From JAIVJN01 sp036732565 (GTDB lineage Bacteria > Acidobacteriota > Vicinamibacteria > Vicinamibacterales > UBA2999): a stretch of 5,832 nucleotides of DNA. The position numbers were made by a program, and so were the translations under genes. Positions within the stretch are counted from its first letter, which is position 1, and every line of letters begins with the position of its first letter. A model generated the notes under the pieces. It saw only the letters and a list, made by a program, of their open reading frames with translations. It did no database searches and had not been told where the DNA came from. The stretch lies in contig DAINCF010000466.1 of the NCBI GenBank assembly GCA_036732565.1, forward strand, positions 1 to 5,832. Direction: 5' to 3'. Below, piece by piece: positions 1 through 5,832 of the stretch.

Positions 1-30
1 CGGCGCTCGCGGCGATCGCGGTGAGGTTCC

Positions 31-35
31 GGAGG
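31..35 (+). promoter_or_regulatory. Strong ribosome binding site of gvpA
   Basis: A GGAGG core lies four bases before the ATG at 40. It is the best Shine-Dalgarno match I see in the window, and the other genes have weaker or shifted purine stretches. This fits the need for a shell protein made in large excess over the assembly proteins. It also supports the ATG at 40 as the true start. No promoter can be defined because only 39 bases precede the gene. Confidence 0.8.
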
Positions 36-39
36 AGCT

Positions 40-390
40 ATGCCCGTTGAGAGAGCCGCAGGCGGTACCAGCCTCGTCGATGTTCTCGATCGCGTCCTCG
101 ACAAAGGCATCGTCATCGATGCCTGGGTCCGGGTGTCGCTCGTCGGCATCGATCTGATCACCGTCGAGGCGCGCGTCGTCGTCGCGTCGATCGACACCTA
201 TCTCAAATACGCTGAAGCGGTTGGCCAGGTCGGCTCGGCTTCACGCCCGGCGCTGGAGCCGGCCATGGCAGAGTCGTTGGAGGCCGAGAACGTTGTGCTG
301 CGGGCCGAGCTGGCCGGTCGCAAGCGCACCTCCACGACCACCAAAACCACCGTCAGGCGCACACGGAAGCGAGGTCCGACGCGTCCATGA
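40..390 (+). CDS. gvpA: Gas vesicle structural protein GvpA family, with basic C-terminal tail
   Basis: This is the main shell protein of the gas vesicle, a small amphipathic protein that polymerises into ribs forming a gas-filled, water-excluding cylinder in the cytoplasm. Residues 10-62 carry the family core: SLVDVLDRVLDKG (11-23), then IDAWVRVSLVGIDLITVEAR (26-45) and VASIDTYLKYAEAVG (48-62). These correspond to helix 1, the two beta strands and helix 2. Canonical GvpA is about 70 residues, but this protein has 116. The extra part is an Ala/Glu-rich helix-like stretch (about 70-92) followed by a Lys/Arg/Thr-rich tail (94-116). The start is fixed by the strong GGAGG site. The stop overlaps the next ATG in an ATGA. 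Some GvpJ proteins share this core and have longer tails, so a GvpJ/GvpB assignment is possible. The family call is secure and the exact letter less so. Confidence 0.93.
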   Translation: MPVERAAGGTSLVDVLDRVLDKGIVIDAWVRVSLVGIDLITVEARVVVASIDTYLKYAEAVGQVGSASRPALEPAMAESLEAENVVLRAELAGRKRTSTTTKTTVRRTRKRGPTRP

Positions 391-2525
391 TCGGCAGCGA
401 TGCCAAGCTGGCGTTCGTCGAGTTCCTACTCGGCAGCGATGACGTTTCGGCCTGCGGGCAGGAAGGGCTGAGCTGGCTGGCGCGGCAGACGGGCATCGGA
501 CGCGCACTCTTACTGGCGTCTGCCCGCGATCCGAGGCGCCTCTGGGGCGTCACCGGCGTTGGCATCTCGAACGCCCGCACGGGCGAGTACTCCATCGACC
601 TCACCGATCGACGCCATCCACTGGTCGCGGCCGCCTGGTCCACCCGCCCCACGCACTTTCCGACGGGCTCACGTCAGCCGGAGACCCCCCTCGAGAGCGT
701 CCCGTTCGTGACGTTACCGATTCGTCCCGAGCGGAGCGGCCCGCCGCTCGCCTTGCTGCTCGTTGAGCACGAAGCGTCGCTTCCGCACCGCGATTTCATG
801 TGGTTTGCCGAGGTCATCGGCGACAAGCTCGAGCGGCTGAAATCGCGCCAGCACGACACCTCCGATGGATTCGATCGCGAGCGCCAGCTGCTCTACAGCA
901 TCATCAACGCGGTCACCGATCCGATTCTCCTGACCGACGAGAACGGGAAGTTGATTGTCGGCAACGCCCGCGCCGAGCAGCTGTTCGCGTCGCGTGACGA
1001 GGGCAGCGAAGGCCGCCGCCGCGCCATCGAGATGAACAACTTGTTCTTCTCGTCCGCGCTGGCCGGTCGCATGATGGGGACGGTCGCGGGCTCGCGCGAG
1101 CTGATCCTCGTCGACCCCGAAGACGGCTCGGACCTGCTGTTCGAGCTGCTGATGTCACCGATCGGCGTGGGCGGCGAGGAAGGCTCGGTAGTCTCGGTGC
1201 TGCGCAACGTCACCGACCTGTGGCGTGCGCGACAAGAGCTCGAGGAAAACTATCGCCGGCTGGGCGTCACCGAGGCGAGCATGCGCGCGGAACGCAACCG
1301 CCTCGACCTTGTCGTCGACGCCGTCGTCGATCCGATCATCCTGACGAACTCGGCCGGCGACATGCTGGTCACGAACGCACCGGCCGAGCGATTCTTTACG
1401 GCCTCCGGCGCGTCCAGTCCGGCGGGACAGCGTCATGTGCAGAACAACGTCGCGCAGTTCTCGTCGTTCGTCTCGTCGCTGCTGGTGAGCGGCGTCGAGC
1501 GCCGAGCGGTGGCGAGCTTTGCGCTCACCGAACCCTCGACCGGACGTCAGGTGCCCATGGAGGCGGTCGCCGAAATCATGCTCGGCGCGCAGAGCGAGGA
1601 CACGGGCGTGGTGACCGTGCTGCACGATCAGACGGAAGCCCTGGAGCGCGAGCGGCTGTATCGCGAGCTGCAGCAGGCCTCGATGCTGCTGGAGCAGAAA
1701 GTCCGCGAGGCCACGGCGGAGCTCGCGACGCAGAACGAACTGCTCCGCCGCCAGGCCCTGGATCTCGAGCAGGCGTCCGCGGCGAAGTCACAGTTTCTGG
1801 CCAACGTCTCGCACGAGTTCCGGACGCCGCTCAACGCCATCCTCGGGTACTCGACGATGCTGCTGGGCGGGTTTTACGGCCCCCTCTCATTGGATCAACA
1901 GAAGACGGTCGCGCGCATCGACGCCAACAGCCGGCATCTGGCGACGCTCATCAACGACGTCCTCGACATCGAGCGCATCGAAGCGGGCAAGATGCCGATG
2001 GAGATGTCGGCGTTCGGCCTCGACGAGGTCCTGCGCGAGTTGATGGAGGAATTGGAAGGCGTCATCGCGCAGTCGCCGGTGGGCGTCGACGTGACGCTGC
2101 CCGACGATTTATCGGTGCGGGTGCGCAGCGATCGCCAGAAGGTCAAGCAGATCCTCGTCAACCTGCTCTCGAACGCGCTGAAATTCACCAAACAGGGGCG
2201 CGTCGAGATCGTCGCCCGGACCGATCCCGAGCACGGTCGCTTCTCGGTGACCGTTCGGGACACGGGCGTGGGCATTGCCGCGTCCGATTTCACGCGCATC
2301 TTCGAACCGTTCCAGCAGGCCGCCCATCGCGCGTCGTCACGGGCCCTCGGCGGCACCGGTCTCGGGCTCGCGATTTGTCGTCGCCTGGCTCAGATGTTGG
2401 GCGGCGAGATTCACGTCGACAGCCAGGTCGGTGTAGGCTCGACGTTCACCGTCGACCTTCCCTTGCGCGCGCGCATCAGGACTGCGCGGCGCGCGCCGGC
2501 GGGAGCGCATCGGCGCTCCGCTTGA
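387..2525 (+). CDS. Cytoplasmic sensor histidine kinase (GAF-like, PAS-PAS, HisKA, HATPase_c) inside the gvp operon
   Basis: This is a two-component sensor kinase expected to autophosphorylate on His and pass the phosphate to a response regulator. Residues 1-155 look like a GAF-type sensory domain. Two PAS-like units follow, at about 165-280 (DPILLTDENG at 178-187) and 303-420 (DPIILTNSAGD at 315-325). A coiled coil runs from about 425 to 464. The H box is FLANVSHEFRTPLNAILGY with phospho-acceptor His476. The ATPase domain shows the N box (NLLSNALKF, Asn596), the G1 box DTGVGIA (Asp625), an F-box FEPFQQ and the G2 box GGTGLGL (655-661). All key residues are present, so it should be active. 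No signal peptide or membrane segment is seen, so it should be soluble. There is no receiver domain and no partner regulator in the window. The ATG at 387 overlaps the gvpA stop (ATGA), with a weak GAGG at 371-374, so coupling to gvpA translation is likely. What it senses cannot be told from sequence. Confidence 0.93.
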   Translation: MIGSDAKLAFVEFLLGSDDVSACGQEGLSWLARQTGIGRALLLASARDPRRLWGVTGVGISNARTGEYSIDLTDRRHPLVAAAWSTRPTHFPTGSRQPETPLESVPFVTLPIRPERSGPPLALLLVEHEASLPHRDFMWFAEVIGDKLERLKSRQHDTSDGFDRERQLLYSIINAVTDPILLTDENGKLIVGNARAEQLFASRDEGSEGRRRAIEMNNLFFSSALAGRMMGTVAGSRELILVDPEDGSDLLFELLMSPIGVGGEEGSVVSVLRNVTDLWRARQELEENYRRLGVTEASMRAERNRLDLVVDAVVDPIILTNSAGDMLVTNAPAERFFTASGASSPAGQRHVQNNVAQFSSFVSSLLVSGVERRAVASFALTEPSTGRQVPMEAVAEIMLGAQSEDTGVVTVLHDQTEALERERLYRELQQASMLLEQKVREATAELATQNELLRRQALDLEQASAAKSQFLANVSHEFRTPLNAILGYSTMLLGGFYGPLSLDQQKTVARIDANSRHLATLINDVLDIERIEAGKMPMEMSAFGLDEVLRELMEELEGVIAQSPVGVDVTLPDDLSVRVRSDRQKVKQILVNLLSNALKFTKQGRVEIVARTDPEHGRFSVTVRDTGVGIAASDFTRIFEPFQQAAHRASSRALGGTGLGLAICRRLAQMLGGEIHVDSQVGVGSTFTVDLPLRARIRTARRAPAGAHRRSA

Positions 2526-2546
2526 TACGCGAGACACAGACGGACC

Positions 2547-3452
2547 ATGGCGAAAAAGAGCAGAACGGCGTCGAAGACGCGGCGGGCAGGGGCGAAGCGG
2601 GTTGGGCGGGTCACCGCGATGCGAGCGTCGCGCAAGGCCGGACCGCCCAAGCGTCTGCCATCAGCGCGCGTTGCCCCGGCGGCCAACGCCACCCGATCGG
2701 CGGATCGACTCGGCAAGTACGTCTACTGCATCATTCGCAATCGATCGCCGCTGTCTCTGGGCCCTATCGGCATCGGCACGCAGCAGACCGCGGTCTACAC
2801 CGTCACCTACAACGAGCTGGCCGCGGTGGTCTCGGATTCGCCGCTGACCGTCCTGGATCCGACGCGTGACAACGTCGTCGCCCATCAGCGGGTCAACGAA
2901 ACCGTGATGCAGGATCACACGGTGCTTCCGATGTCGTTCGGCACCGTGTTCAAGACGGGCGACGATGTCGTGGCATTCTTGCGATCGGCCTACGATGCAT
3001 TCTCGGGCGTGCTCGACAAGATGCAGAACAAGCTCGAGTTCGGCCTCAAGGTCATCTGGGATCGCGACGCCGTCGTCGAGGAGATCGAGGTCGAGAACGA
3101 CGACATCCATCGCTTGAAGAGCGAAATCGAGTCACAGAAAGGCTCGACCTACTTCGCGCGCATGCAGTACGGTCGGTTGGTGGACGCGGCGCTCCAGTCG
3201 AAATCCGAAGAGTACATCTCGCGAATCTTCGATCGCTTGCGTGACGTCTCGGTCGCCTCGCGCGCGAGCCGTCCGATCGGGGATCGCATGATCCTCAACG
3301 CCGCGTTTCTCGTCATGCGAGCGCACGAGACGCAGTTCGACAAGGGCGTCAAGGAGCTGGGCGCGCACTTTCCCAAGCTCACATTCAAGTACACGGGGCC
3401 GTGGCCGCCCTATAACTTCGTCAACATTCGCCTGAAGCTGGAGCGGGCCTGA
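2547..3452 (+). CDS. gvpF: Gas vesicle assembly protein GvpF/GvpL family, with basic N-terminal extension
   Basis: This is a minor gas vesicle protein of the GvpF/GvpL family, needed for vesicle nucleation and assembly and known in other systems to contact GvpA and other accessory proteins. The conserved part begins at about residue 57 (KYVYCII). Family signatures follow: VLPMSFGTVF (126-135), KLEFGLKVIWD (162-172), KGSTYFARM (198-206), LNAAFLV (250-256) and the C-terminal GPWPPYNF (284-291). Of the three family members here it is closest to the consensus. Residues 1-55 are an extra Lys/Arg/Ala-rich segment of low complexity. The ATG at 2547 has no convincing ribosome binding site, and an in-frame ATG at 2619 (Met25) is an alternative that would still leave about 30 extra residues. 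It lies 21 bases after the kinase stop, the widest gap in the operon. The letter F rather than L is assigned from its place before gvpG. Confidence 0.9.
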   Translation: MAKKSRTASKTRRAGAKRVGRVTAMRASRKAGPPKRLPSARVAPAANATRSADRLGKYVYCIIRNRSPLSLGPIGIGTQQTAVYTVTYNELAAVVSDSPLTVLDPTRDNVVAHQRVNETVMQDHTVLPMSFGTVFKTGDDVVAFLRSAYDAFSGVLDKMQNKLEFGLKVIWDRDAVVEEIEVENDDIHRLKSEIESQKGSTYFARMQYGRLVDAALQSKSEEYISRIFDRLRDVSVASRASRPIGDRMILNAAFLVMRAHETQFDKGVKELGAHFPKLTFKYTGPWPPYNFVNIRLKLERA

Positions 3453-3454
3453 CC

Positions 3455-3742
3455 ATGTTTCTCTTGGACAGCCTGCTGATCGGCGGGCTGCGCTTCGTTC
3501 TCGACAAAGTGGCGGCAGTCGCGGAACAGGAGCTGGAGTCGGTCGATTCGCTCAATCGCGCGCTGGTCGAGGCGCAGTTGCAGCTGGAGGAAGGCGCCAT
3601 CAACGAACAGGAATTCGTGGAGACCGAGCGCACGCTGCTGGCGCGCCTGCGCGAGCTGAAACGCGAGACACCAGGCGGACTCGCCGACGCCAACAGCTTC
3701 GACGGCATCGAGGTCACGGTCGACGACGATGACCGTACATAA
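3455..3742 (+). CDS. gvpG: Gas vesicle protein GvpG
   Basis: This is a small accessory protein of the gas vesicle assembly set, usually found next to gvpF, as here. The 95 residues match the usual family size (about 80-100). The N-terminus is hydrophobic (MFLLDSLLIGGLRFVLDKVA), which is typical of GvpG. It is followed by a mostly helical, Glu/Leu-rich body, including the recognisable GAINEQEFVETERTLLARL region (48-66). The C-terminus is acidic (DDDD at 90-93). The hydrophobic start is too short and too mixed with charge to call a signal peptide or membrane helix with confidence. The ATG follows the gvpF stop by two bases, with GGAG at 3440-3443 inside the end of gvpF. The last 14 bases overlap the start of the next gene. 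Confidence 0.88.
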   Translation: MFLLDSLLIGGLRFVLDKVAAVAEQELESVDSLNRALVEAQLQLEEGAINEQEFVETERTLLARLRELKRETPGGLADANSFDGIEVTVDDDDRT

Positions 3743-4556
3743 ACGGGCACGATCGTCGCCAACCTCCAGCGAACGGCGGACTCATGCGGCCGCCGACGAC
3801 GTCGTGACGTGGGTCTACGGCGTGCTGGCGGGCGGCGTCTCCGACGCGATCGTGTCGCGATCGCCCAGATTGCCGGATGGTGGGCCCGCGCGTGCGATTC
3901 CGCTTGGCGATGAGCTCTTCCTGATCGTGGCCCATCTTCCCCGTGCGCCCTTCGAAGCGGGCACGCTCGAGGCGCATCTTCAGGACATCGATTGGGTTGG
4001 GCGCTACGCCTCGGCGCATCACGCGGTGGTGACGCGGCTCGGACAGCGCGCGACGGTGTTGCCGCTCCGCATCTTCACGGTCTTCGAATCCGACGAGCGC
4101 GCGAAGCGCGTGATCGGACGCAACCGTGGACGATTGTCGGCGCTGGCGAGACGCATCGGCGCGCGTTCCGAATGGGTGCTGCGGGTCCATCGTCCCGTCC
4201 CGGCCGCGCCGAAGGGGCTCCCTCGGACCAACGCCGAGAGCGGGACGGCCTTCCTGCACGCGCGAGCACGAGCGCAGCGTGAGCGCGTCGTCCGCGCTCA
4301 AAAGATCGACGCGGGCGTGACCGCGCTCATGGACGATCTGACAACGTTGGCGGACGACACGGTGGAACGTGCGGTCGAGCCCGGGACCAGCGCGCTCGCA
4401 GAGGTGGCCTTTCTCATCGGCAGCAGCAACGTCGCCCGCTTCAAGCGCGCGCTGACCAAATCGAGCGCGGACCTGCGACGAGAGGGCTGCCGCATTGCGT
4501 TGACGGGTCCCTGGCCCGTCTACAGTTTCGTCGAAATGCCCAAGAGCCACCCGTGA
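3729..4556 (+). CDS. gvpL: Gas vesicle assembly protein GvpL (GvpF/GvpL family)
   Basis: This is the second GvpF/GvpL-family member, an assembly factor of the gas vesicle shell. After about 25 charged, variable residues the conserved fold starts with VTWVYGVL (26-33). It continues with a TVLPLRIFTVF variant of the central motif (109-119), the SGTAFLHARAR segment (171-181), a hydrophobic strand ALAEVAFLIG (222-231) and the C-terminal LTGPWPVYSF (258-267). Its length of 275 is normal for the family. The central motif has Ile-Phe where the first paralogue has Phe-Gly, a real divergence between the two. The ATG at 3729 lies inside gvpG (14-base overlap), so translational coupling is likely. No good ribosome binding site is seen at the usual distance; GAGG at 3710-3713 is a little far. 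The letter L comes from the F-G-L-S order. Confidence 0.88.
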   Translation: MTVHKRARSSPTSSERRTHAAADDVVTWVYGVLAGGVSDAIVSRSPRLPDGGPARAIPLGDELFLIVAHLPRAPFEAGTLEAHLQDIDWVGRYASAHHAVVTRLGQRATVLPLRIFTVFESDERAKRVIGRNRGRLSALARRIGARSEWVLRVHRPVPAAPKGLPRTNAESGTAFLHARARAQRERVVRAQKIDAGVTALMDDLTTLADDTVERAVEPGTSALAEVAFLIGSSNVARFKRALTKSSADLRREGCRIALTGPWPVYSFVEMPKSHP

Positions 4557-4771
4557 CTGACCGCGCTCGGCCGACCCGTGCCTCACTGGCGGCGACGTTG
4601 CTCGACACGCCCGATGCTTCGTTGCTGGATCTCGTCGACAATTTGCTCGACAAGGGGGTCGTCCTCGACGCCGAGCTGGTGCTGGGTCTCGCCGGGGTGG
4701 ATCTCATATACGTTAGACTGGCCGCGTTGCTCTCGGCCGCAGACCGAGTGGCGGGCGACGAGCGCTCCTGA
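4553..4771 (+). CDS. gvpS: Small GvpA-superfamily minor protein, GvpS/GvpM type
   Basis: This 72-residue protein shares the GvpA fold but is a minor component rather than the main shell subunit. The core is residues 22-64: SLLDLVDNLLDKGVVLDAEL followed by VLGLAGVDLIYVRLAALL. The first helix and turn parallel GvpA of this window (DRVLDKGIVIDAW). The strand pair AGVDLIYVRL is the pattern typical of GvpS and GvpM, in place of the VGIDLITVEAR of GvpA. Proteins of this group are required for vesicle formation in some hosts and are thought to act at nucleation or at the tips; that role is inferred. Translation begins at GTG 4553, overlapping the gvpL stop as GTGA, with only a weak AAGAG at 4542-4546. 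Its place after gvpL matches gvpS of Priestia megaterium. GvpJ or GvpM naming would also be defensible. Confidence 0.85.
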   Translation: MTDRARPTRASLAATLLDTPDASLLDLVDNLLDKGVVLDAELVLGLAGVDLIYVRLAALLSAADRVAGDERS

Positions 4772-4779
4772 GCACGCCG

Positions 4780-5457
4780 ATGGCAGTCTACGTGTACGCG
4801 ATCACGGATGGCGTTGGCGACGTGTCCGACCTGCGCGGACTACACGACGAGCCACTGCGCACCGTCACAGTCGGATCGTTCGTGGTCGTCATCGGCCACG
4901 CCGTGGAGCGCGTGTCGCCCACGCGTGAGCTGCTGGCGACGCAGGATCGGATCGTGCGGGCGCTCCACGCCCGCGCGCATGCGTTGCTCCCGGTACGGTT
5001 TGCCGCGGTAGTGCCGGACGTCGATGCGCTGAGCCATCACGCCGCGCTCAAGGATGCGCGCCTGGCCAGCGCGCTGCGCAACGTGCGTGGCTGCGATCAG
5101 ATGACGCTGTGGCTCCTCAAGCGCGGCGCCATGCCGCCGGTCGACGGCGCGCCCGTCGTGCCGTCACCCAAGACTGGTGTGGGCCGACAGTATCTGGCAC
5201 AGCGCGCGGCCGCCCACACGGTCTGTCCAGAAGCGCAAACCTTGGCCGAGGTCCTTCGGCCGCTCGTGCACGATGAGCGCATCGAGCGCGGCAAGGTCAC
5301 GGGCGTTGCCGCGAGCGTGTATCACCTGATCGAACGTGCCCACGGTCCGGCCTATCGACGTGCGGTCGTGAAGGCCGCCGCGGATCTCCCGACGGTGGCG
5401 ATTCGCGTCTCCGGTCCGTCGCCGGCCTATGCGTTCGCAGCCTTGACGGGGGCGTGA
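4780..5457 (+). CDS. Third, divergent and short GvpF/GvpL-family protein
   Basis: This is a gas vesicle assembly protein of the GvpF/GvpL family, shorter (225 residues) than the other two copies here. It starts almost directly at the conserved strand (AVYVYAITD, 2-10) with no extension. The central motif is LLPVRFAAVV (69-78), matching VLPMSFGTVF of the first copy. The GVGRQYLAQRAAA segment (133-145) matches the usual Gly-Tyr-Leu region. The C-terminal signature has drifted to GPSPAYAF (212-219), with the Trp of GPWP replaced by Ser. The low sequence match to the other copies suggests an old, specialised paralogue rather than a recent duplicate. The frame is intact, so I do not call it a pseudogene. 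The ATG lies eight bases after the gvpS stop without a clear ribosome binding site, and two bases separate its end from gvpK. I give no letter, since F and L cannot be separated for this copy. Confidence 0.84.
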   Translation: MAVYVYAITDGVGDVSDLRGLHDEPLRTVTVGSFVVVIGHAVERVSPTRELLATQDRIVRALHARAHALLPVRFAAVVPDVDALSHHAALKDARLASALRNVRGCDQMTLWLLKRGAMPPVDGAPVVPSPKTGVGRQYLAQRAAAHTVCPEAQTLAEVLRPLVHDERIERGKVTGVAASVYHLIERAHGPAYRRAVVKAAADLPTVAIRVSGPSPAYAFAALTGA

Positions 5458-5458
5458 C

Positions 5459-5800
5459 ATGTCGGACTCCGAGGCGGATCGCGCCATCGAGTCGATTGCC
5501 CAGGAGCTCCGCGCACGGCTGGCGGCGCAGACCGAGCCGGGGCGCTGGAATGCCGAGCCCGAGGACGTGAGGCGCTCGGTCATGAAGCTGGTGCTGACGC
5601 TCGTGGATTTCCTGCGACAGCTGATGGAGCGCCAGGCGCTACGCCGCGTTGAGGAGGGCACGCTCGCGGACGACGAAGTGGAGCGGCTGGGGCTGGCCTT
5701 GATGCGGCTGGAGGACACGGTCCGCGAACTCGCCAGCCAGTCGGGTCTGGACCCTTCGGAGCTGAACTTCGACCTCGGCCCGCTCGGCAAGCTCAAGTAG
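5459..5800 (+). CDS. gvpK: Gas vesicle protein GvpK
   Basis: This is an accessory protein required for gas vesicle formation, all-helical and cytoplasmic, possibly a scaffold or minor shell-associated component (its mechanism is not settled). The 113 residues fit the family size. Strong signatures are present: KLVLTLVDFLRQLMERQALR (43-62), EEGTLADDEVERLGLALMRL (65-84) and the C-terminal LNFDLGPLGKL (102-112), which is near-diagnostic for GvpK. The ATG follows the previous stop by one base, with a G-run (5448-5452) upstream as a possible weak ribosome binding site. It is the last gene of the operon: its TAG stop lies inside the palindrome at 5797-5824. GvpK is also late in the order in many bacterial clusters. 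Confidence 0.93.
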   Translation: MSDSEADRAIESIAQELRARLAAQTEPGRWNAEPEDVRRSVMKLVLTLVDFLRQLMERQALRRVEEGTLADDEVERLGLALMRLEDTVRELASQSGLDPSELNFDLGPLGKLK

Positions 5801-5824
5801 GGGCGGCTCGCGAGCCGCCCCTAC
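5797..5824. terminator. Perfect 28-base GC-rich palindrome at the operon end, probable terminator or REP-like element
   Basis: The 14-base arm GTAGGGGCGGCTCG (5797-5810) is followed at once by its exact reverse complement (5811-5824), so a transcript from either strand could form a very stable hairpin. The only loop would come from unpairing the central CG-rich bases. The gvpK stop codon TAG is part of the left arm. No T-run follows within the eight bases left, so a classic Rho-independent terminator is not proven. A GC hairpin without a U-tract, a 3'-end stabiliser, or one copy of a dispersed GTAGGGGCGG-type palindromic repeat are all possible. Confidence 0.65.
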
Positions 5825-5832
5825 ACGCGAGT

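Noticed and set aside
1..50. End of a preceding gene, either stopping at TGA 22-24 (tail reading RRSRRSR) or at TGA 48-50 (tail reading AVRFRRSYAR)
   Set aside because: Too few codons to identify a gene or choose the frame, although the dense packing makes an upstream operon gene plausible.
1220..2869. A 549-codon open frame on the + strand overlapping the kinase and the start of gvpF
   Set aside because: Its product is Arg/Gly/His/Ala-rich with no domain, as expected of a shifted frame in GC-rich DNA, and it overlies the fully conserved HisKA and HATPase_c coding frame.
3857..3864. GCGATCGC octamer (also at 12-19), resembling the cyanobacterial HIP1 repeat
   Set aside because: Only two copies were noted in a GC-rich sequence full of CGATCG-like strings, and the gene order is not cyanobacterial.
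3714..4586. A 290-codon open frame on the - strand opposite gvpL
   Set aside because: The product is Arg/His-rich with no recognisable motif, and gvpL on the + strand has clear family signatures; this is a GC-driven antisense shadow.
4780..5457. The third GvpF/L copy as a decaying pseudogene
   Set aside because: The frame is intact, the central and Gly-Tyr-Leu motifs remain, and it keeps tight operon spacing, so a functional divergent paralogue is more likely.

Overview
This window is a compact, high-GC gas vesicle (gvp) gene cluster in which every gene is read on the + strand. Eight coding regions are packed end to end: a GvpA-family shell protein (40-390), a soluble sensor histidine kinase (387-2525), GvpF (2547-3452), GvpG (3455-3742), GvpL (3729-4556), a small second GvpA-superfamily protein of the GvpS/GvpM type (4553-4771), a third divergent GvpF/L protein (4780-5457) and GvpK (5459-5800). 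The largest gap between genes is 21 bases and several neighbours overlap (ATGA, GTGA and a 14-base overlap). The set therefore reads as one translationally coupled operon, closed by a perfect 28-base GC-rich palindrome (5797-5824) that contains the gvpK stop codon.

The order F-G-L-S-(F/L)-K resembles the F-G-L-S-K arrangement known from bacterial clusters such as that of Priestia megaterium. It does not resemble the cyanobacterial A-C-N-J-K or haloarchaeal layouts. The source is probably a GC-rich bacterium. Codon third positions are strongly G/C and starts include ATG and GTG. The sequence alone does not let me name a phylum; an uncultured soil, sediment or aquifer lineage would fit.

How the parts likely work together: GvpA forms the ribbed protein shell that excludes water and fills with gas by diffusion. 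The GvpF/GvpL family, GvpG, GvpS and GvpK are the minor proteins needed to nucleate and assemble the shell. The unusual member is the 712-residue kinase (GAF-like, PAS, PAS, coiled coil, HisKA, HATPase_c, no membrane segment, no receiver), inserted between the shell gene and the assembly genes and coupled to gvpA by an ATGA overlap. It suggests that a cytoplasmic signal is tied to buoyancy control, but no response regulator is visible here. GvpN, GvpC and GvpJ are also absent from this window and may lie upstream. The first 39 bases hold the gvpA ribosome binding site and possibly the tail of a preceding gene.
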